Positions 42,101-53,452 of a stretch of DNA of 64,000 nucleotides are shown piece by piece (positions within the stretch are counted from its first letter, which is position 1; the number at the start of each line of letters is the position of its first letter). Made by a program: the position numbers and the translations under genes. The notes beneath the pieces are model-generated. The model did no database searches, was not told the origin of the DNA, and saw nothing but the letters and a program-made list of their open reading frames with translations. This DNA is from Phallusia mammillata (Eukaryota > Chordata > Ascidiacea > Phlebobranchia > Ascidiidae), in assembly GCA_003260075.1 (NCBI GenBank), contig QLIY01000147.1:62001-126000 (forward strand), in the 5' to 3' direction.

Positions 42101-43750
42101 TAGTTAGGGTTTATGCAACGTTTAATGGCATGATCGAAAAAGTCCATCTTTAGAATCAGCCATTGAACTGTTGCGTCATAGTTTCTCCATTGTTGTGCCA
42201 TTGTTACCATTGCTTCCACACAAACCAATAAAGTACAGTGGTTCTTTCGCTACACTGTAAATTTGTTTTTTTATTCATTAAAATATTAAGTTAATGCCAT
42301 TATTGAACATTTCACTTTTTAAGCACGCAATATGTTTGTTGTCATGTTACACTGTAACAAATGTTTTGATAGCGCGGCCCTCGGCTTACTTAAAAGTTTG
42401 TTTTTGGCCCTCAAAGCAGTTTGAGACCCCTGCTCTAACCGCTAGAGCGAGGTTTTATGACAAAAATAAAAATAAACCTAACTTATAAACATATAGCTCC
42501 TATAACCCTACATTCAGTTTGTAACCCTATCCCTGTCTCACGGTTAATTTAATAACTGTGCTCTTTACGCCATCTAGCGGTATTTATCGAACTTTGTCTG
42601 ATGTGTCTTTTGATCATAGCTCTACCGCTTTGTGCAGTCAACCATTGCAGGGCACTACGATTGGTTATCAGATTTTTAGGAAAATACAAAACTGCAACGT
42701 GGGCGTTTTTATTTTGGAACATCTTTTGCTGTGGTTTTTCGGCTTTGTATTTTTTTTCTAGTTTTTTTTATAGGAATTTCTTTTCAAAACAAATAAAATT
42801 CAAGTTGAAAACGTTAACGAAGTTCGCAAAAGGAAGTATTTGGATTATTTTTAATTGTGAGACGTGACAAGTTTTGTAGAATACAATTTCGCATCTAAGT
42901 TACTAAGTATATTCACCCTTGGAAATAAAAATTAAAACGACCTCTTCTGTTAAAATATTTGTAGCAGGAGGTGTGATTTGATAAAAGTTTAAACGAGGAG
43001 CGTATATTATTGCTGGTAATTAAAACTGCCGTGTAATGAGCAAGTCAAGTTAAATTTTTAATAATTTGTCACTTCATTGAATTTGTTATTGTTAAATAGT
43101 TTCGTAAACAGCAAGGACACCGAAAAATCAATGGGTTTTCGAGTCAATCAATCACTTATTCAATTTTATGTAAACAATACTTTCAGTGGGAAAATATCGG
43201 GTCTGTTGCCAATATACAATTTGCATGCACAGGCGAGGCATTGGTTTTTACCCTGCGTTACTCCCAACAAACTGGAGTGCCGTTGGATGGCTACACTATA
43301 GCCAATACGGCAATCTCTCGTCCCTAGCTGCACTAATGAGACCTTATAGGTCGAAACAGTGTGCACTCTCTGTAGCTTAGCATGATACTATTTCTGAAAA
43401 AATAAAGTAGCCTTACCTTTCGTAGAGTTTCAATCTGTGCCAAGTCGCTTGATACTTCGTTTTGATAAGCAACATTCACAAATGAGCAACTACTAACTCT
43501 TCGATCCTCTCCTGTTACCAAGACGTCATCCTCATCTTTTTCCTCTCTACTGCTTTGCTGGAATAATTTCCTTAAGCCCAAAAACGGAGACTTAGCGATT
43601 TGTAACTTTTCCTTGCTAAAGTGAACCAGATTAGGACTTGGGCACACAACGGTCTTTTCCTTGTGTGGAGACAAGCTGTCTTCACAACGTTCTCTTTTGT
43701 AATCCATAACTTTGCGATTTCCGGAGTTCGATGCCAAAGGCTTTTTGGAC
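39019..43750 (-). CDS. Unrecognised gene, two phase-compatible exons
   Basis: The exons are 43417-43750 and 39019-39177. The first ends in phase 0 and the second starts in phase 0. Joined, they read through LAQIETLRK into EIQELAVLKQADPKESQLIE, a continuous charged, coiled-coil-like helix. Flanking exons were not found: the first exon begins mid-codon, so an upstream exon is needed, and the second ends at a GTAAGA donor. I do not recognise the family; a nuclear or cytoskeletal coiled-coil protein is conceivable but unsupported. It lies upstream of, and on the same strand as, the SLC4 gene. Confidence 0.6.
40522..41044. mobile_element. DNA transposon with nested hAT insertion
   Basis: The ends cagcggtttccaact and agttgggaacctttg are inverted repeats. 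The likely target duplication is gattatat/gatcgtat (6 of 8). A relative lies at about 61004-61235 and lacks the inner insertion at 40686-40960. Confidence 0.75.
40686..40960. mobile_element. Non-autonomous hAT element, 275 bp, nested
   Basis: Ends cagtggttctcaactggtgg and gatgtgagaaccactg; perfect 8-bp target duplication atctacta (40678-40685, 40961-40968). Inner subterminal repeats ggtggtccatg on both sides. The empty site agcatctactacatagtc is seen near 61150. Confidence 0.93.
41168..41277. repeat. Short direct duplication joined by G run
   Basis: ccggataagattaggttaca...gccaaaattcg is present on both sides of 41215-41225. Confidence 0.85.
41798..42580. mobile_element. MITE with ccggtagatggcgcaaagagc ends, interrupted by hAT
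   Basis: The left end ggtagatggcgcaaagagca and right end tgctctttacgccatctagc are inverted repeats and match the inner pair of the foldback at 461-682. The hAT element 41884-42432 sits inside. Confidence 0.65.
41884..42432. mobile_element. Non-autonomous hAT element, 549 bp, nested
   Basis: Ends caggggtctcaaacg and cagtttgagacccctg; perfect 8-bp target duplication ctctaacc (41876-41883, 42433-42440). Subterminal gcggccc words near both ends. Confidence 0.93.
43190..43380 (-). repeat. Interspersed repeat, copy 2 of an inverted pair
   Basis: Reverse-complement match to 12685-12880 (actcccaacaaactggagtg, gagaccttataggtcgaaac). It lies just downstream of the donor of the unrecognised gene's exon A. 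Confidence 0.6.
43417..43750 (-). CDS. Unrecognised gene, exon A
   Basis: 111 codons without stop between acceptor TTATTACAG and donor GTAAGG. Hydrophilic, with Ser/Pro/Lys-rich stretches (SLSPHKEKTVVCPSPN), a basic patch (SPFLGLRKLFQ), an acidic patch (REEKDEDDVLV), then a helix (SSDLAQIETLRK). Codon use and both splice sites look genuine. A short AT-rich stretch and a duplicated block lie upstream. Confidence 0.65.
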
Positions 43751-43942
43751 CTGTAATAAATCGTTTTAGGTGCTTCACACAAAATTGCTTTTTTCGATTA
43801 GAACGGTCCTGGTGTCTCCTGATCGCAAATTTGTTTTCTCTCTTGCTTTTCAAAGGTTTCTGCTTTAGATAACAGGGCGTGCATGTGTGGATAACATATT
43901 GTTCCTGTAATCTACGATATAAAAAGTTTTAAAGTTTAATAG

Positions 43943-44308
43943 ACCTCATAAATCACAGAAATAGATACTTTTAAAAACGTACAAAATAAAGCGTATTTAT
44001 TTTTTCTTAACAAATATATTAACCTCAAGACACACTTTCCGTAAAAACGTTTACAACAGCGTTCTTAAGAGTCAAAAAAATCTTTTTGCAGCCGATTTAA
44101 CGTTTAAAATATTTCCCCAGGGGGGGGGGCACCTCATAAATCACAGAAATAGATGCTTTTAAAAACGTGCAAAATAAAGCGTATTTTTTTCTCTCAACAA
44201 ATATATTAACCTCAATTAGACACACTTTCCGTCAAAACGTTTACAACAGCGTTCTTAAGAATCAAAAAAATCTTTTTGCAGCCGATTTAACGTTTAAAAT
44301 ATTTCCCC
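43943..44308. repeat. Direct duplication joined by G run (43943-44119 / 44131-44308)
   Basis: Copies begin acctcataaatcacagaaat and end aatatttcccca. They differ by substitutions and small indels. Confidence 0.87.
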
Positions 44309-44723
44309 ATTAAATTTGAGACACTGTTATACACCTGTAACTGGATGCGATACGTCTGACAGAACAAGACTGACCAAGAAACACGCTTTCAGGCTATGGC
44401 ATTCGTCCTATACCGTTTTGCGACTGAAAAAACATCCTGGAAACACCAAACTGTTCATGTGCCAAGCAATTTTGTTATAGAAGCTGTTAAAATCCTGTTC
44501 TCTAAATTGGGCTGTAACTTTACAAGTTGTACCTACTGAAAAAATATCTGTTATCAAGTAGTGCCCTGGTTTTTCACAAACGAACAGAGAAAGAGATTAC
44601 CAGTGATTCGTCTAGTCGCTATCTTTGATACCTGCGGCGTTTTATGGTGTCTTTGATAAGCCACTCATTTGAATGACGTAATCAGGTAGTGACGACATAG
44701 TTTGGGGGTCGCACGTGCGCAAG

Positions 44724-45081
44724 ACAAAACAAAGAGAAAAAGGGCAGTGCAGGTCGTTTATCTCTGTTTGCACACTTAAGTAGTTTTGCAAACAAGCATC
44801 GTGGCGATATAAGTCTGCTTGATGTTTAGAAAAGCTTCTTGTAATCAACATGAAGTGTTTTGCGATTGACTGTTGGCCCATTAAAGCGGTTTTGCAAAGG
44901 GGGGGGGGTAAAACAAAGAGAAAAAGGGCAGTGCAGGTCGTTTATCTGTGTTTGCACACTTAAGTAGTTTTGCAAACAAGCATCGTGGCGATATACGTCT
45001 GCTTGATGTTTAGAAAAGCTTCTTGTAATCAACGTGAAGTGTTTTGCGATTGACTGTTGGCCCATTAAAGCGGTTTTGCAA
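44724..45081. repeat. Direct duplication joined by G run (44724-44898 / 44909-45081)
   Basis: Copies begin aaaacaaagagaaaaagggc and end aaagcggttttgcaaa. Four or so differences in 175 bp. Confidence 0.88.
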
Positions 45082-45275
45082 ACCAGCTTCGTGCAGTAAA
45101 GCGTTTGAGAAACTTGTTTGTGTAATCAATATTGGTTTTGTTAGCTAATTACTTCTGCAAGCCTAAAGCTGGTTTCCGAACCAGCTTCGTGCAATCGACT
45201 GTAGCGCTTGTTACCAATTTAGGTTTTGTAGAGTTTAAGCTGGTTTCTCAACCAGTTTTGTGCAATCATCTGTAA
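45062..45275 (+). repeat. Array of dispersed agcttcgtgca motifs
   Basis: Three spaced units: gcggttttgcaaaccagctt-cgtgcag, gctggtttccgaaccagctt-cgtgcaatc and gctggtttctcaaccagttt-tgtgcaatc. Each unit has an inner palindrome (gctggttt..aaccagc). Confidence 0.65.
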
Positions 45276-48200
45276 CAGTTTAAGCTTCTTAAACTAGAAG
45301 CTGGCCTCAAAGAGGCATAGTGAAGTGACACATTAACAGTTGTTTGCAATTTATGCTTACTGAGATATGGTCCTTAAATTTAAAATTTACTTGTTTATTA
45401 GTTTTTAACTTTGTAGTTTGCTTAGAAAATGCTTGAGTTAAAACGAGGTTAGGGTGCTTGACAAGTCCTATTGAAATACTTAAGCTTTCTATTCTAAATA
45501 AAACTTTCTGAGGACTGTTTTCCCATTTGAACTGTAATTTCCGCTATAGTCCACTTAACAATTCCTGTGTTCACCCGCAAAAAAAAACTCTTGGATATGA
45601 AACCACAAGAAATAAATACAAAACACAACTAGCCTGAAAGCCGCTAAGGACTATGTACTTGTACGACCCACCCACCGAAAACAGGTTTTTCTGCAGTTCT
45701 TTGATCATGCGCGATAATATTTCTACGTTATATATGACAAAGACACCATTTGCCACAAAGTTTGGAAAAAACCCTCACTGAATTTATCTGTAATATTCTC
45801 ATCTAACATAAAAATTGATTTTACTGGGAATGATCACCATTACAGATGTAATCTATTTTACACCACCTAGACCAGGCTTTAAGTCAAAACATTGCTTTAC
45901 TATTGTGCTAACCTTCCTCTGATAACACATAATTACGTCTATACTATTGGAAATACAATTCTTTCTGAAAACCACTGATTGTTAGCACACAAATGTCCTA
46001 TAGACGTAGAATAACATCTTAAATCTAACTGTCAGACTGAGAGTGCATATCAATGATGACAATGAGATATTGCGTGACCGCCCAAAACATACGTTCGACT
46101 TCGGCTTTAAAGCGTTTCCAAGTAAAATATATCACAGTGTTGGAGGTGCCATCGCCGAAACACATGGAAATGCCCAACTGAAAAACTTGTTTAGCTGAAA
46201 TCCGCACATGCGTGTTTAAATGTACATGGGAGGGCATATCAAGTTTTATTTTACGGTTTTCATTTCCCGAAAAATGAAAAGATTGGCTTTCTATGAATTG
46301 TTTTTCTCTATTATAGCGCTTATTTTCGATAACATTGTATCTTTTTCTCGTTTATATTCGCGGCTGGGACAAACCACTGGACCCTGAGTCCACAAAAAGA
46401 ACTAAATGAAAAGTTTTTATCATTTTTTATTTGTTACCTAAGACTGCACCAAAAAACATATTTTATTTATCTTTGTCCAAAGCTGCTGTCAATAACAAAT
46501 TTGTTGTTTTGCTTAACTTACAAATTTAAACCGTTTTTTGTATGCAAAGTTAATTTACTTTCGAAACACGTTTAAAATTTTGCCTCAATTTAATTTAAAT
46601 TTAAATGCAAATTTTTATCTCCCTTTTACAGCTCATAACAAATATATCTGCTTACCGGGCGAAACCAAACCACACAAGTGTTTCAAACAAAACCACAATA
46701 TCTTCTGTACACGGCAAGTTTTCAACAACAAGAAAAAAGTGCCTCCCGAAAAGCGCTGGGGCTTTTTGAATTCATTTATTTTGCCGGTTTTATTGTGTGT
46801 TGTTCTTGGAAAATATGATGAGTCATTTTATGTATCGGGTTTCAGTGAAAAGCCGGAAAAACACCCTGTGATTTTGAAAAACGATAAACATCAATGACGT
46901 AACTGCTGATTACGCTGCCAGAAGACAATCTTTTGTTACATCATTTTGTTTAATCTTTAAAAAGGCGGCTGCTACACTTTTTAGGAGTTTAAAATCGCAA
47001 ACGAAGCAAATACGAAATCAAGATTAATACAGGGTCAAGTGAGTCAATTAAAACTCAGAAAAAATGATATGTACAGCCTCTGTCTTATGGATAGGTTAAA
47101 TTAAACCACCGCCTTTCGAATTATTAAGAAAAATTGCACAAATGCTTGCATTTAAAGAAAACAAAACAAAGTTGAAAATGCAAATTTATGATATACTCAC
47201 TGAAAAATGATATACTGATTTATGATATACTGTCTGAAAACTTTAAAAAGTTTGAATTCAGATTGCTTAGATTAGGTTTTTAGTCTGTTATTATATGCGA
47301 CTGTTGTCTCCATCTCTCGTACTAAGACTATGGTGACTCGTGTTTTAGAACATACTACAGACAGGTTATAAAACACTCTTTGAAATCATTAAATAAAACC
47401 TATGTACAATAGCCGAATCAAAATGCAAAACATAAGCACACAATCCACAAAACTAATGTGAAACCACGGCTATGAGCGTTTTAGCATTTACAAGCGTTAC
47501 CAAAACAGGTCAGGAAATCCTAAGGTTGCGGTTTTTACGTACGTAGAGAAATTGTGGACAAACAGGTTTCCATTGATTTTTTGCTTACGCAATGCACAAA
47601 TTATTCACTTTACGTAATTTATCCGCCATGTTTGGGATAAACAAAGAAACCTTGTTTACCAATGTAACTGCTTTTAAAACTTCATTTACAACTTCTGTTA
47701 AACTGTTAAACTCTCGTTGTGAAACAATTTAGCGACTTATAGATGATAACCTGACCGCTTGCAGCGTCCTTTTTGCATTCGTGAACACAAAGTACAAATC
47801 ATGAATGCTAATGCCAACATACGATTTATTACAAAAATTATACCAACGATTTAAATTAAACATATCTTGGGCGAAAACATAAACACATCAACCTACAGCC
47901 TAATAAATTCAACTTTAGCATATGTGAATTTATTTTTATGCACTGGTCTGACGAACAATACATGTTATTTCTGTGCAGTTCAAGCCGTATAGTATAAGTT
48001 TATCTTGCCTGCATGTGCACTCTTATTTTACAACTGGCTAAAATCCCACAACAGGGGCGCTGGAAATGATTTATAGAGACTTCAACAAATATACAAATAT
48101 CCCTACCTAACTCACTTTGTATGTGTAAATTTTTTCGTACGAAATGCCCTTTCGTTATATTGTAGGCAACACCGAAATAACACCTTACGAAGTTTAGTCT

Positions 48201-48643
48201 GCCTGGGTGTCCCTCCACATGTGGAAGCCACTACTGTAATGTCTAGACTAGAGCAAGACAAAATGTATCGATCCACGGCATTCATGCGTTTAACTGTTTT
48301 TTTTACGTGGTTGATCAAAAAACAGTCCAAAAGAAGTAAAGGTCAAATTTTTTTAAATACTGCAAGCTATGCTATATATAAGTCATTGGCAGTTTTTTGT
48401 TGAAGACATAATGCTAAAGATATTTGCAATTTTATTCAAATACAATAAAATACTAATGCTTATCGAGACTGTATAGGCCTACTTTTTATATATGAATGTC
48501 CATATACTAAGTCTCTTAAAAACATACAAAAGTCATGAGAAAGAAACCTGTTGCATTTGCTGTTACTTAATTTTCGCCTACAAACGAATTCTTATCACAT
48601 TTTTTCATTACAGATTTTGCTCGAGACATAGGGAACTGAACCA

Positions 48644-48973
48644 AAATTGTAAGTCGGGCCGGGTTCGAGCCGGGTTCGGGGGGGGGGGGGGGCTTAAAAA
48701 CACGGGCCTGATTCGGGCTTGACTTTACACTCTGTGTCAGCATTTTTTTGAATAAAGTTAAGTAGCTAGTTGCTGGACCTGACCTAATGCATAGAAGCCC
48801 TAAAACGCCTTGTTCAAGGCCAACTGTATATTATTGTCTATTGTGTTTGTTGTCTTGGTTTTTCATGGGGCTTCAATGTATAGACTTGTCAATCAAACTT
48901 TCGGGTCGAATGGGCTTCTTAAAAACAAATCGGGTTCGGGCCGGGTTTCGGGTTCGGGCCAGGTCCGGAAGTC
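48644..48973 (+). repeat. gcccgaa-rich interspersed element, copy 2 (inverted)
   Basis: Shares the core tctattgtgtttgttgtctt and caatcaaactttcgggtc with the reverse strand of 4556-4895. Flanked by cgggttcgggc arrays. A 15-G run (48678-48692) sits in the left array, where a real G stretch is extended or a gap was filled. Confidence 0.6.
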
Positions 48974-49160
48974 TTAAAGCATAGGCAAAAGTGATTGCGT
49001 GGGGCAGACGAACTTCGAAAGACGATAACATGGGTGGAACAACAAACTTACTTAGTGTTGACGCAATAAATCGTCTAAACAGGATTAATCTGATCTTTTT
49101 TAGTTAATTATCCCAATCTTGTTGTTGGGTGGCCCACCGGTAAAATAAATATTGGTGTTT

Positions 49161-49451
49161 TGCAGCTGAAAGTTTTGTTGTTAATGTTTTGGACCGCTCA
49201 TGGCTTCGGTATAAATCATATCAATTTCGATGTAGACCATTTTGTACCGCCAGAATCATGAAAATGTCCGTATCTAGTGTTTTTAATGTTTCCTTTTGCT
49301 AAAAGGGGGGGGGGGGTGCAGCTGAAAGTTTTGTTGGTAATGCTAATGGCTTCAGTATAAATCGTGTCGATTTCGATGTAGACCATTTTGTACCGCCAGA
49401 ATCATGAAAATGTTCGTATCTAGTGTTTTTAATGTTTCCTTTTTCTAAAAA
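49161..49451. repeat. Direct duplication joined by G run (49161-49304 / 49317-49451)
   Basis: Copies begin tgcagctgaaagttttgttg. The right copy lacks a few bases near gttttggaccgctc. Twelve G between. Confidence 0.86.
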
Positions 49452-49667
49452 ATTATTTTTTAAAAACTTTTTTTCTTAGCTACGTTTTTGTGATGGCTGG
49501 AACTATTTTCTGTTTTGTTATTGCTTTACTAATTACTGCATCAATTCTCTAATGGTAAATTTGATTGTAATTGCTTTTTGCTGAAGATAGTTTGGTAAAC
49601 GTTCATTTGTTGTTTTAAATTACTGATAGTCTTTGGTTTGTGATTCAGCTAAATTTAGCTAAATTTA

Positions 49668-49851
49668 CTTAAATTTACTTTTTTAAGCTAAATTTACTTA
49701 AACAACATCGGCTTCTCTCGGTGCGTTTGCGATTAATACATGCACCTCCAGCGAGGGGGGGGGGCTTAAATTTACTTTTTCGAGCTAAATTTACTTAAAC
49801 AATATCGGCTTCTCTCGGTGCGTTTGCGATTAATACATGCACCTCCAGCGA
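49668..49851. repeat. Direct duplication joined by G run (49668-49754 / 49765-49851)
   Basis: Copies cttaaatttacttttt to acatgcacctccagcga; three differences in 87 bp. Confidence 0.87.
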
Positions 49852-50340
49852 CCCGGACAGATTGCCTTCTTTACTTTGCTCTCGTCGTTATGCAACGTAT
49901 TTGGCCATTCTGCCATTTCATCTGTTATGAGGGGAAATAAATATACCTGTTCTTATTACTAATTTTTTTGTTAAACTAACAAGTAAGTATTTAGAACTTG
50001 TACTTTTCAGCTAGTTCTGCGATAGTAAAAGAAAATTCTGCAGCAAAATGTATTCAACATGTACAAGCTCTCTGGTTTTCTTTGTAATTAAGCTAGCTAC
50101 TTTTTTGTTTAGGTTTTCCATTGGTTCTTTTTGTTTAGGTCTCCACGTTTGGTACCTACCTTTCACTTAACCTACACAGAATTTAGACCTATATAACATT
50201 AAATTAAATGTTCAATGACATTTCTATTAAAGACCATTTCAATTCCTCAAGGCGGTGGCATTTAAGCAATACAGGCCTTGACATTATACAATTTATTTTA
50301 CAGAAGTGTATTAGCGTTGTTAAAAGCCGACCAGCCACTT

Positions 50341-50342
<2 letters not shown>

Positions 50343-50381
<39 letters not shown>
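50343..50381. other. Run of 39 G
   Basis: A pure homopolymer with unrelated flanks; probably a filled gap. Confidence 0.75.
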
Positions 50382-50382
<1 letters not shown>

Positions 50383-50728
50383 ACATGATCTTGAAGTTGA
50401 AAACGAGAGTAGCCGACCCCGTAACAACAATCTTTATTTTTTAATCAACGTTAAAACTTATTACTTTGGTAAAAATTTGTAACACAGAACAAGCAAAGAA
50501 TTATTGTAGTGTATAGGCTACATTATAAAGTTTAAAAAACGAAGGCATCATTAAACTCATCGGTCTGTTAACGCACTGAATATTATTAAAAACATTTTAG
50601 TTTACTCTTAAAGCAAGTATTTAAACTACGCCTGTACACTTTTGTCTAAATAAACATTGCACGTACTGTTGCATTGCATTTCATATTGCCTTTCCGTGCT
50701 GGCCCTTAACTCTTTCAACACAAACTAA

Positions 50729-51075
50729 ATACCGCATTTATTCGATGGTAAGCCGCGGCTTTTTTACTGTTCGCTTCAGTTTGTGCGGTATACAACCGAG
50801 GACGGCTTACATTCTGATGTCATACCGATATTATTTCCACACCCAAACTTTTTGATTTATTTCGCGTTCAAAGTTATTTTGCTTGTTGGCATTACACGTC
50901 ACCATATATACTCTCTGCTAGGTAGAACTATTTGCGTGACAAACGATTCTGCAGCAACAGAAAGAAGTGTTATGAAACACTGTTATCTAACCAACAGCAT
51001 GCGGCTTACAATCGAAGGCGGCCTATAATATTGTTTTGACACCTTAATATGCGGCTGACAATCGTGTAAATACGA
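50729..51075. mobile_element. Candidate MITE with ccgcatttattcga ends
   Basis: accgcatttattcgatggta then agccgcggc on the left, and gcggctgacaatcgtgtaaa-tacg on the right, form imperfect inverted ends about 26 bp long. A further internal copy gcggcttacaatcgaaggcg lies near 51002. Confidence 0.5.
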
Positions 51076-51912
51076 TAAAAACAAATCAATTTAGTTGTGC
51101 AGATAGCCTACCACTACTAACTCGACCGCTAACTTGAACTGCCACAGTATAACACCAAACCCTTGGCGTTGTGCAGTGCATGGTGCCCCGCAATGCACAC
51201 TTATACAAAAATAACATCCTGTCTCTTTATGGCATTTCACAAGTACAACATAGTGCTGTGGTGAAATTGGAGTTAAAGTTGCTAAAATATTATTTTGCTT
51301 TTAATAAACAAAACCTAATACTAACAGCTACAATTAGAATGCTTTCTTTTGTGGAATTGGCGTATTTGTTTTTCAATAATTGTGCTATCTTTAAGAACAT
51401 TTAAACTAGATTTCTTCATTTGCAGTAAGTTTACAAATAATATTCAAACTTCCTGACTAAATCAACACCCATACACAAACAGAAATATTTAGAACAACCG
51501 CTTTTCGGCACAAGGAATGTCATTTGACCAATTAACTATTAGCCGACTGCTCTGCTGAATTCAATTATAAATGATTTAGCTACAACTAATCCGCTTCAAG
51601 AAGATGAAGGAACTTTATTTATACTGTATCTCATCCAATTATTTGACCACGGGCATTTTGATAACCTAAAATAACAGCTACAAGTAAAAAACTGCTTGGA
51701 AATCTGCACTTCATGCAACTATACATAATACAAAGACTGTGTCATAATTTCCTTGTTGGTCTGCTAGACATGTATTCTGTTTAGACCACGTAACACTATC
51801 TTCGAGATGATCACGTGCTGATCTTAATGATCTTCAAGTATCTTGTCTCTGTATATTGTGTAATAGTGTCACGTGCAGCTCTTGAGTGCATCAAATTAAA
51901 CATAATAGGCTA

Positions 51913-52262
51913 CTCTTGTACAGGATTGTTACGTTTCACACTGCACCAACAAACTATCATGGAAAGGCTAGGGATAACGTTGTTTCGAAGCGATCTTTAT
52001 TGCGACGTTAGGAAAAATTAAGTCTACACACTTTTTATGATTATAACAGCACACGGTTAAATGAAACAAATTTGAACAGTGGGGGGGGGGCTCTTGTACA
52101 GGATTGTTACGTTCCACACTGCACGAACAAACTATCATGGAAAGGCTAGGGATAACGTACGTTGTTTCGAAGCGATCTTTATTGCGACGTTAGTCAAAAT
52201 TAAGTCTACACACCTTTTATGATTATAACAGCACACGGTTAAATGAAACAAATTTGAACAGT
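51913..52262. repeat. Direct duplication joined by G run (51913-52080 / 52091-52262)
   Basis: Copies begin ctcttgtacaggattgttac and end aaatttgaacagt. The right copy has a 4-bp tandem gain (acgtacgt). Confidence 0.88.
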
Positions 52263-53336
52263 AGAACATTCTAGTAATGATATTCACAGTGGATGAAAAC
52301 GGTATACTTTATATTCCACAACATTTGACCCGTTGAACCAGATTTCCTGAAAAGGTTTTTTTTAAGAACAAAAAGCCCACGTATTAAAGAAAACATTTTT
52401 TTAATCAAACACTTAAACTCTATGCAACTAAATATAGTTAAAGATTTCCAAAAACTAATGTTTTTATTTCTTGTGTCGTAAGATTTCTGTAAGTCCGATT
52501 TGCTTCAATGAGCAAAGCAAACGAATAAAATGAAAATATCTTGCTTAATTCTGTTTTCTTAAATAGCAAAATAAATGAAGAATTTTGAAAGTAGTGCTAA
52601 TGTCTCATTATGTGTGATTGCGTTATGGGCCCACAAAAGAAGTTTTGAAGTTTGTGTTGCGATATAGCACCGTAAATCAACGGTTTTAAGCACCGTAATC
52701 AACGATAAGAGATTGTTAAAATTGTTTCGAATTTTCCGGTCAAATTTTTAGAAATAATTAACTTTAAAATCACTTTTGAAAAAGTTATAACGTGGTAAAT
52801 AACCTCTAGCACATCTTAGAAAATGTAAAAAAACCTAAATATATATTAATATCTTACCAAATTTAGCTGTCTTTGGATTAAGAATTGAATTGAAATATTT
52901 TACTGAAAAAAAGATCAAGTTTTTTTCGCAGAACGTGTTTTGTTCCAGAACATGTTTGCATAATAACTTGTTTTGAAACTAAGTAACAAAATTGATGCAA
53001 AAGTGTCTTAAAGATGCACACAATATAGAATGGAATGTATTTACCCAAACATTGCAGTTTTAAACAGTGTGAAGTATACTATCTATGAACATGTTCTGTC
53101 TTGAGAATTACAAGTTTTTTTAATAATTACGGGTGTTGGTAATCATGTAAAAAGTTTGTAATCGTGTAAATTTGGGATTAAATTTGTTTGTTTTTTAAGT
53201 TGGCAAGCCCAGTGATAATTTTTGTTACAATTTATAGCAATATGTTTTTGATCAAAATGGTTTTGTTTTTTGTTGTAGGCACGCCCAGGATTAATTTACA
53301 AAGCATGTAGCTACACTAATTAATTTAACAAGAAGT

Positions 53337-53346
53337 ATAAAAAAAC
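53337..53346 (+). promoter_or_regulatory. TATA-like box upstream of NBEAL
   Basis: TATAAAAAAA lies about 41-50 bp before the NBEAL start codon. This would leave only a very short 5' UTR, so the true transcription start may be elsewhere. Confidence 0.3.
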
Positions 53347-53386
53347 AGAGTGAATATAAAGATTCTCAAGCACATAAGAATCAACC

Positions 53387-53452
53387 ATGATGGAACCATC
53401 AACAGAAACCGGACACTATCTTAATGAGCTTTGGGATTTACGATCATCAAGG
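53387..53452 (+). CDS. NBEAL exon 1 (start)
   Basis: It starts MMEPSTETGHYLNELWDLRS and ends in phase 0 at donor GTAGGG. LNELW matches the LYELW near the start of NBEAL proteins. Two adjacent ATG codons are possible starts; the first is preceded by CAACC. Confidence 0.75.

Larger units (their letters stand above)
44310..53386. other. Intergenic region between the unrecognised gene and NBEAL
   Basis: About 9 kb without a supportable exon. It contains the short motif array at 45.06-45.27 kb, the gcccgaa element, a MITE at 50.73 kb and four G-joined duplications. The first exon of the upstream minus-strand gene may be hidden here. Confidence 0.55.

Noticed and set aside
46025..46897. Open frames at 46025-46237 (minus) and 46538-46897 (plus) as exons of the unrecognised gene
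   Set aside because: A possible donor at about 46656 on the minus strand gives a stop-free stretch of about 39 codons with no start and no helix-like continuity; support is too weak.
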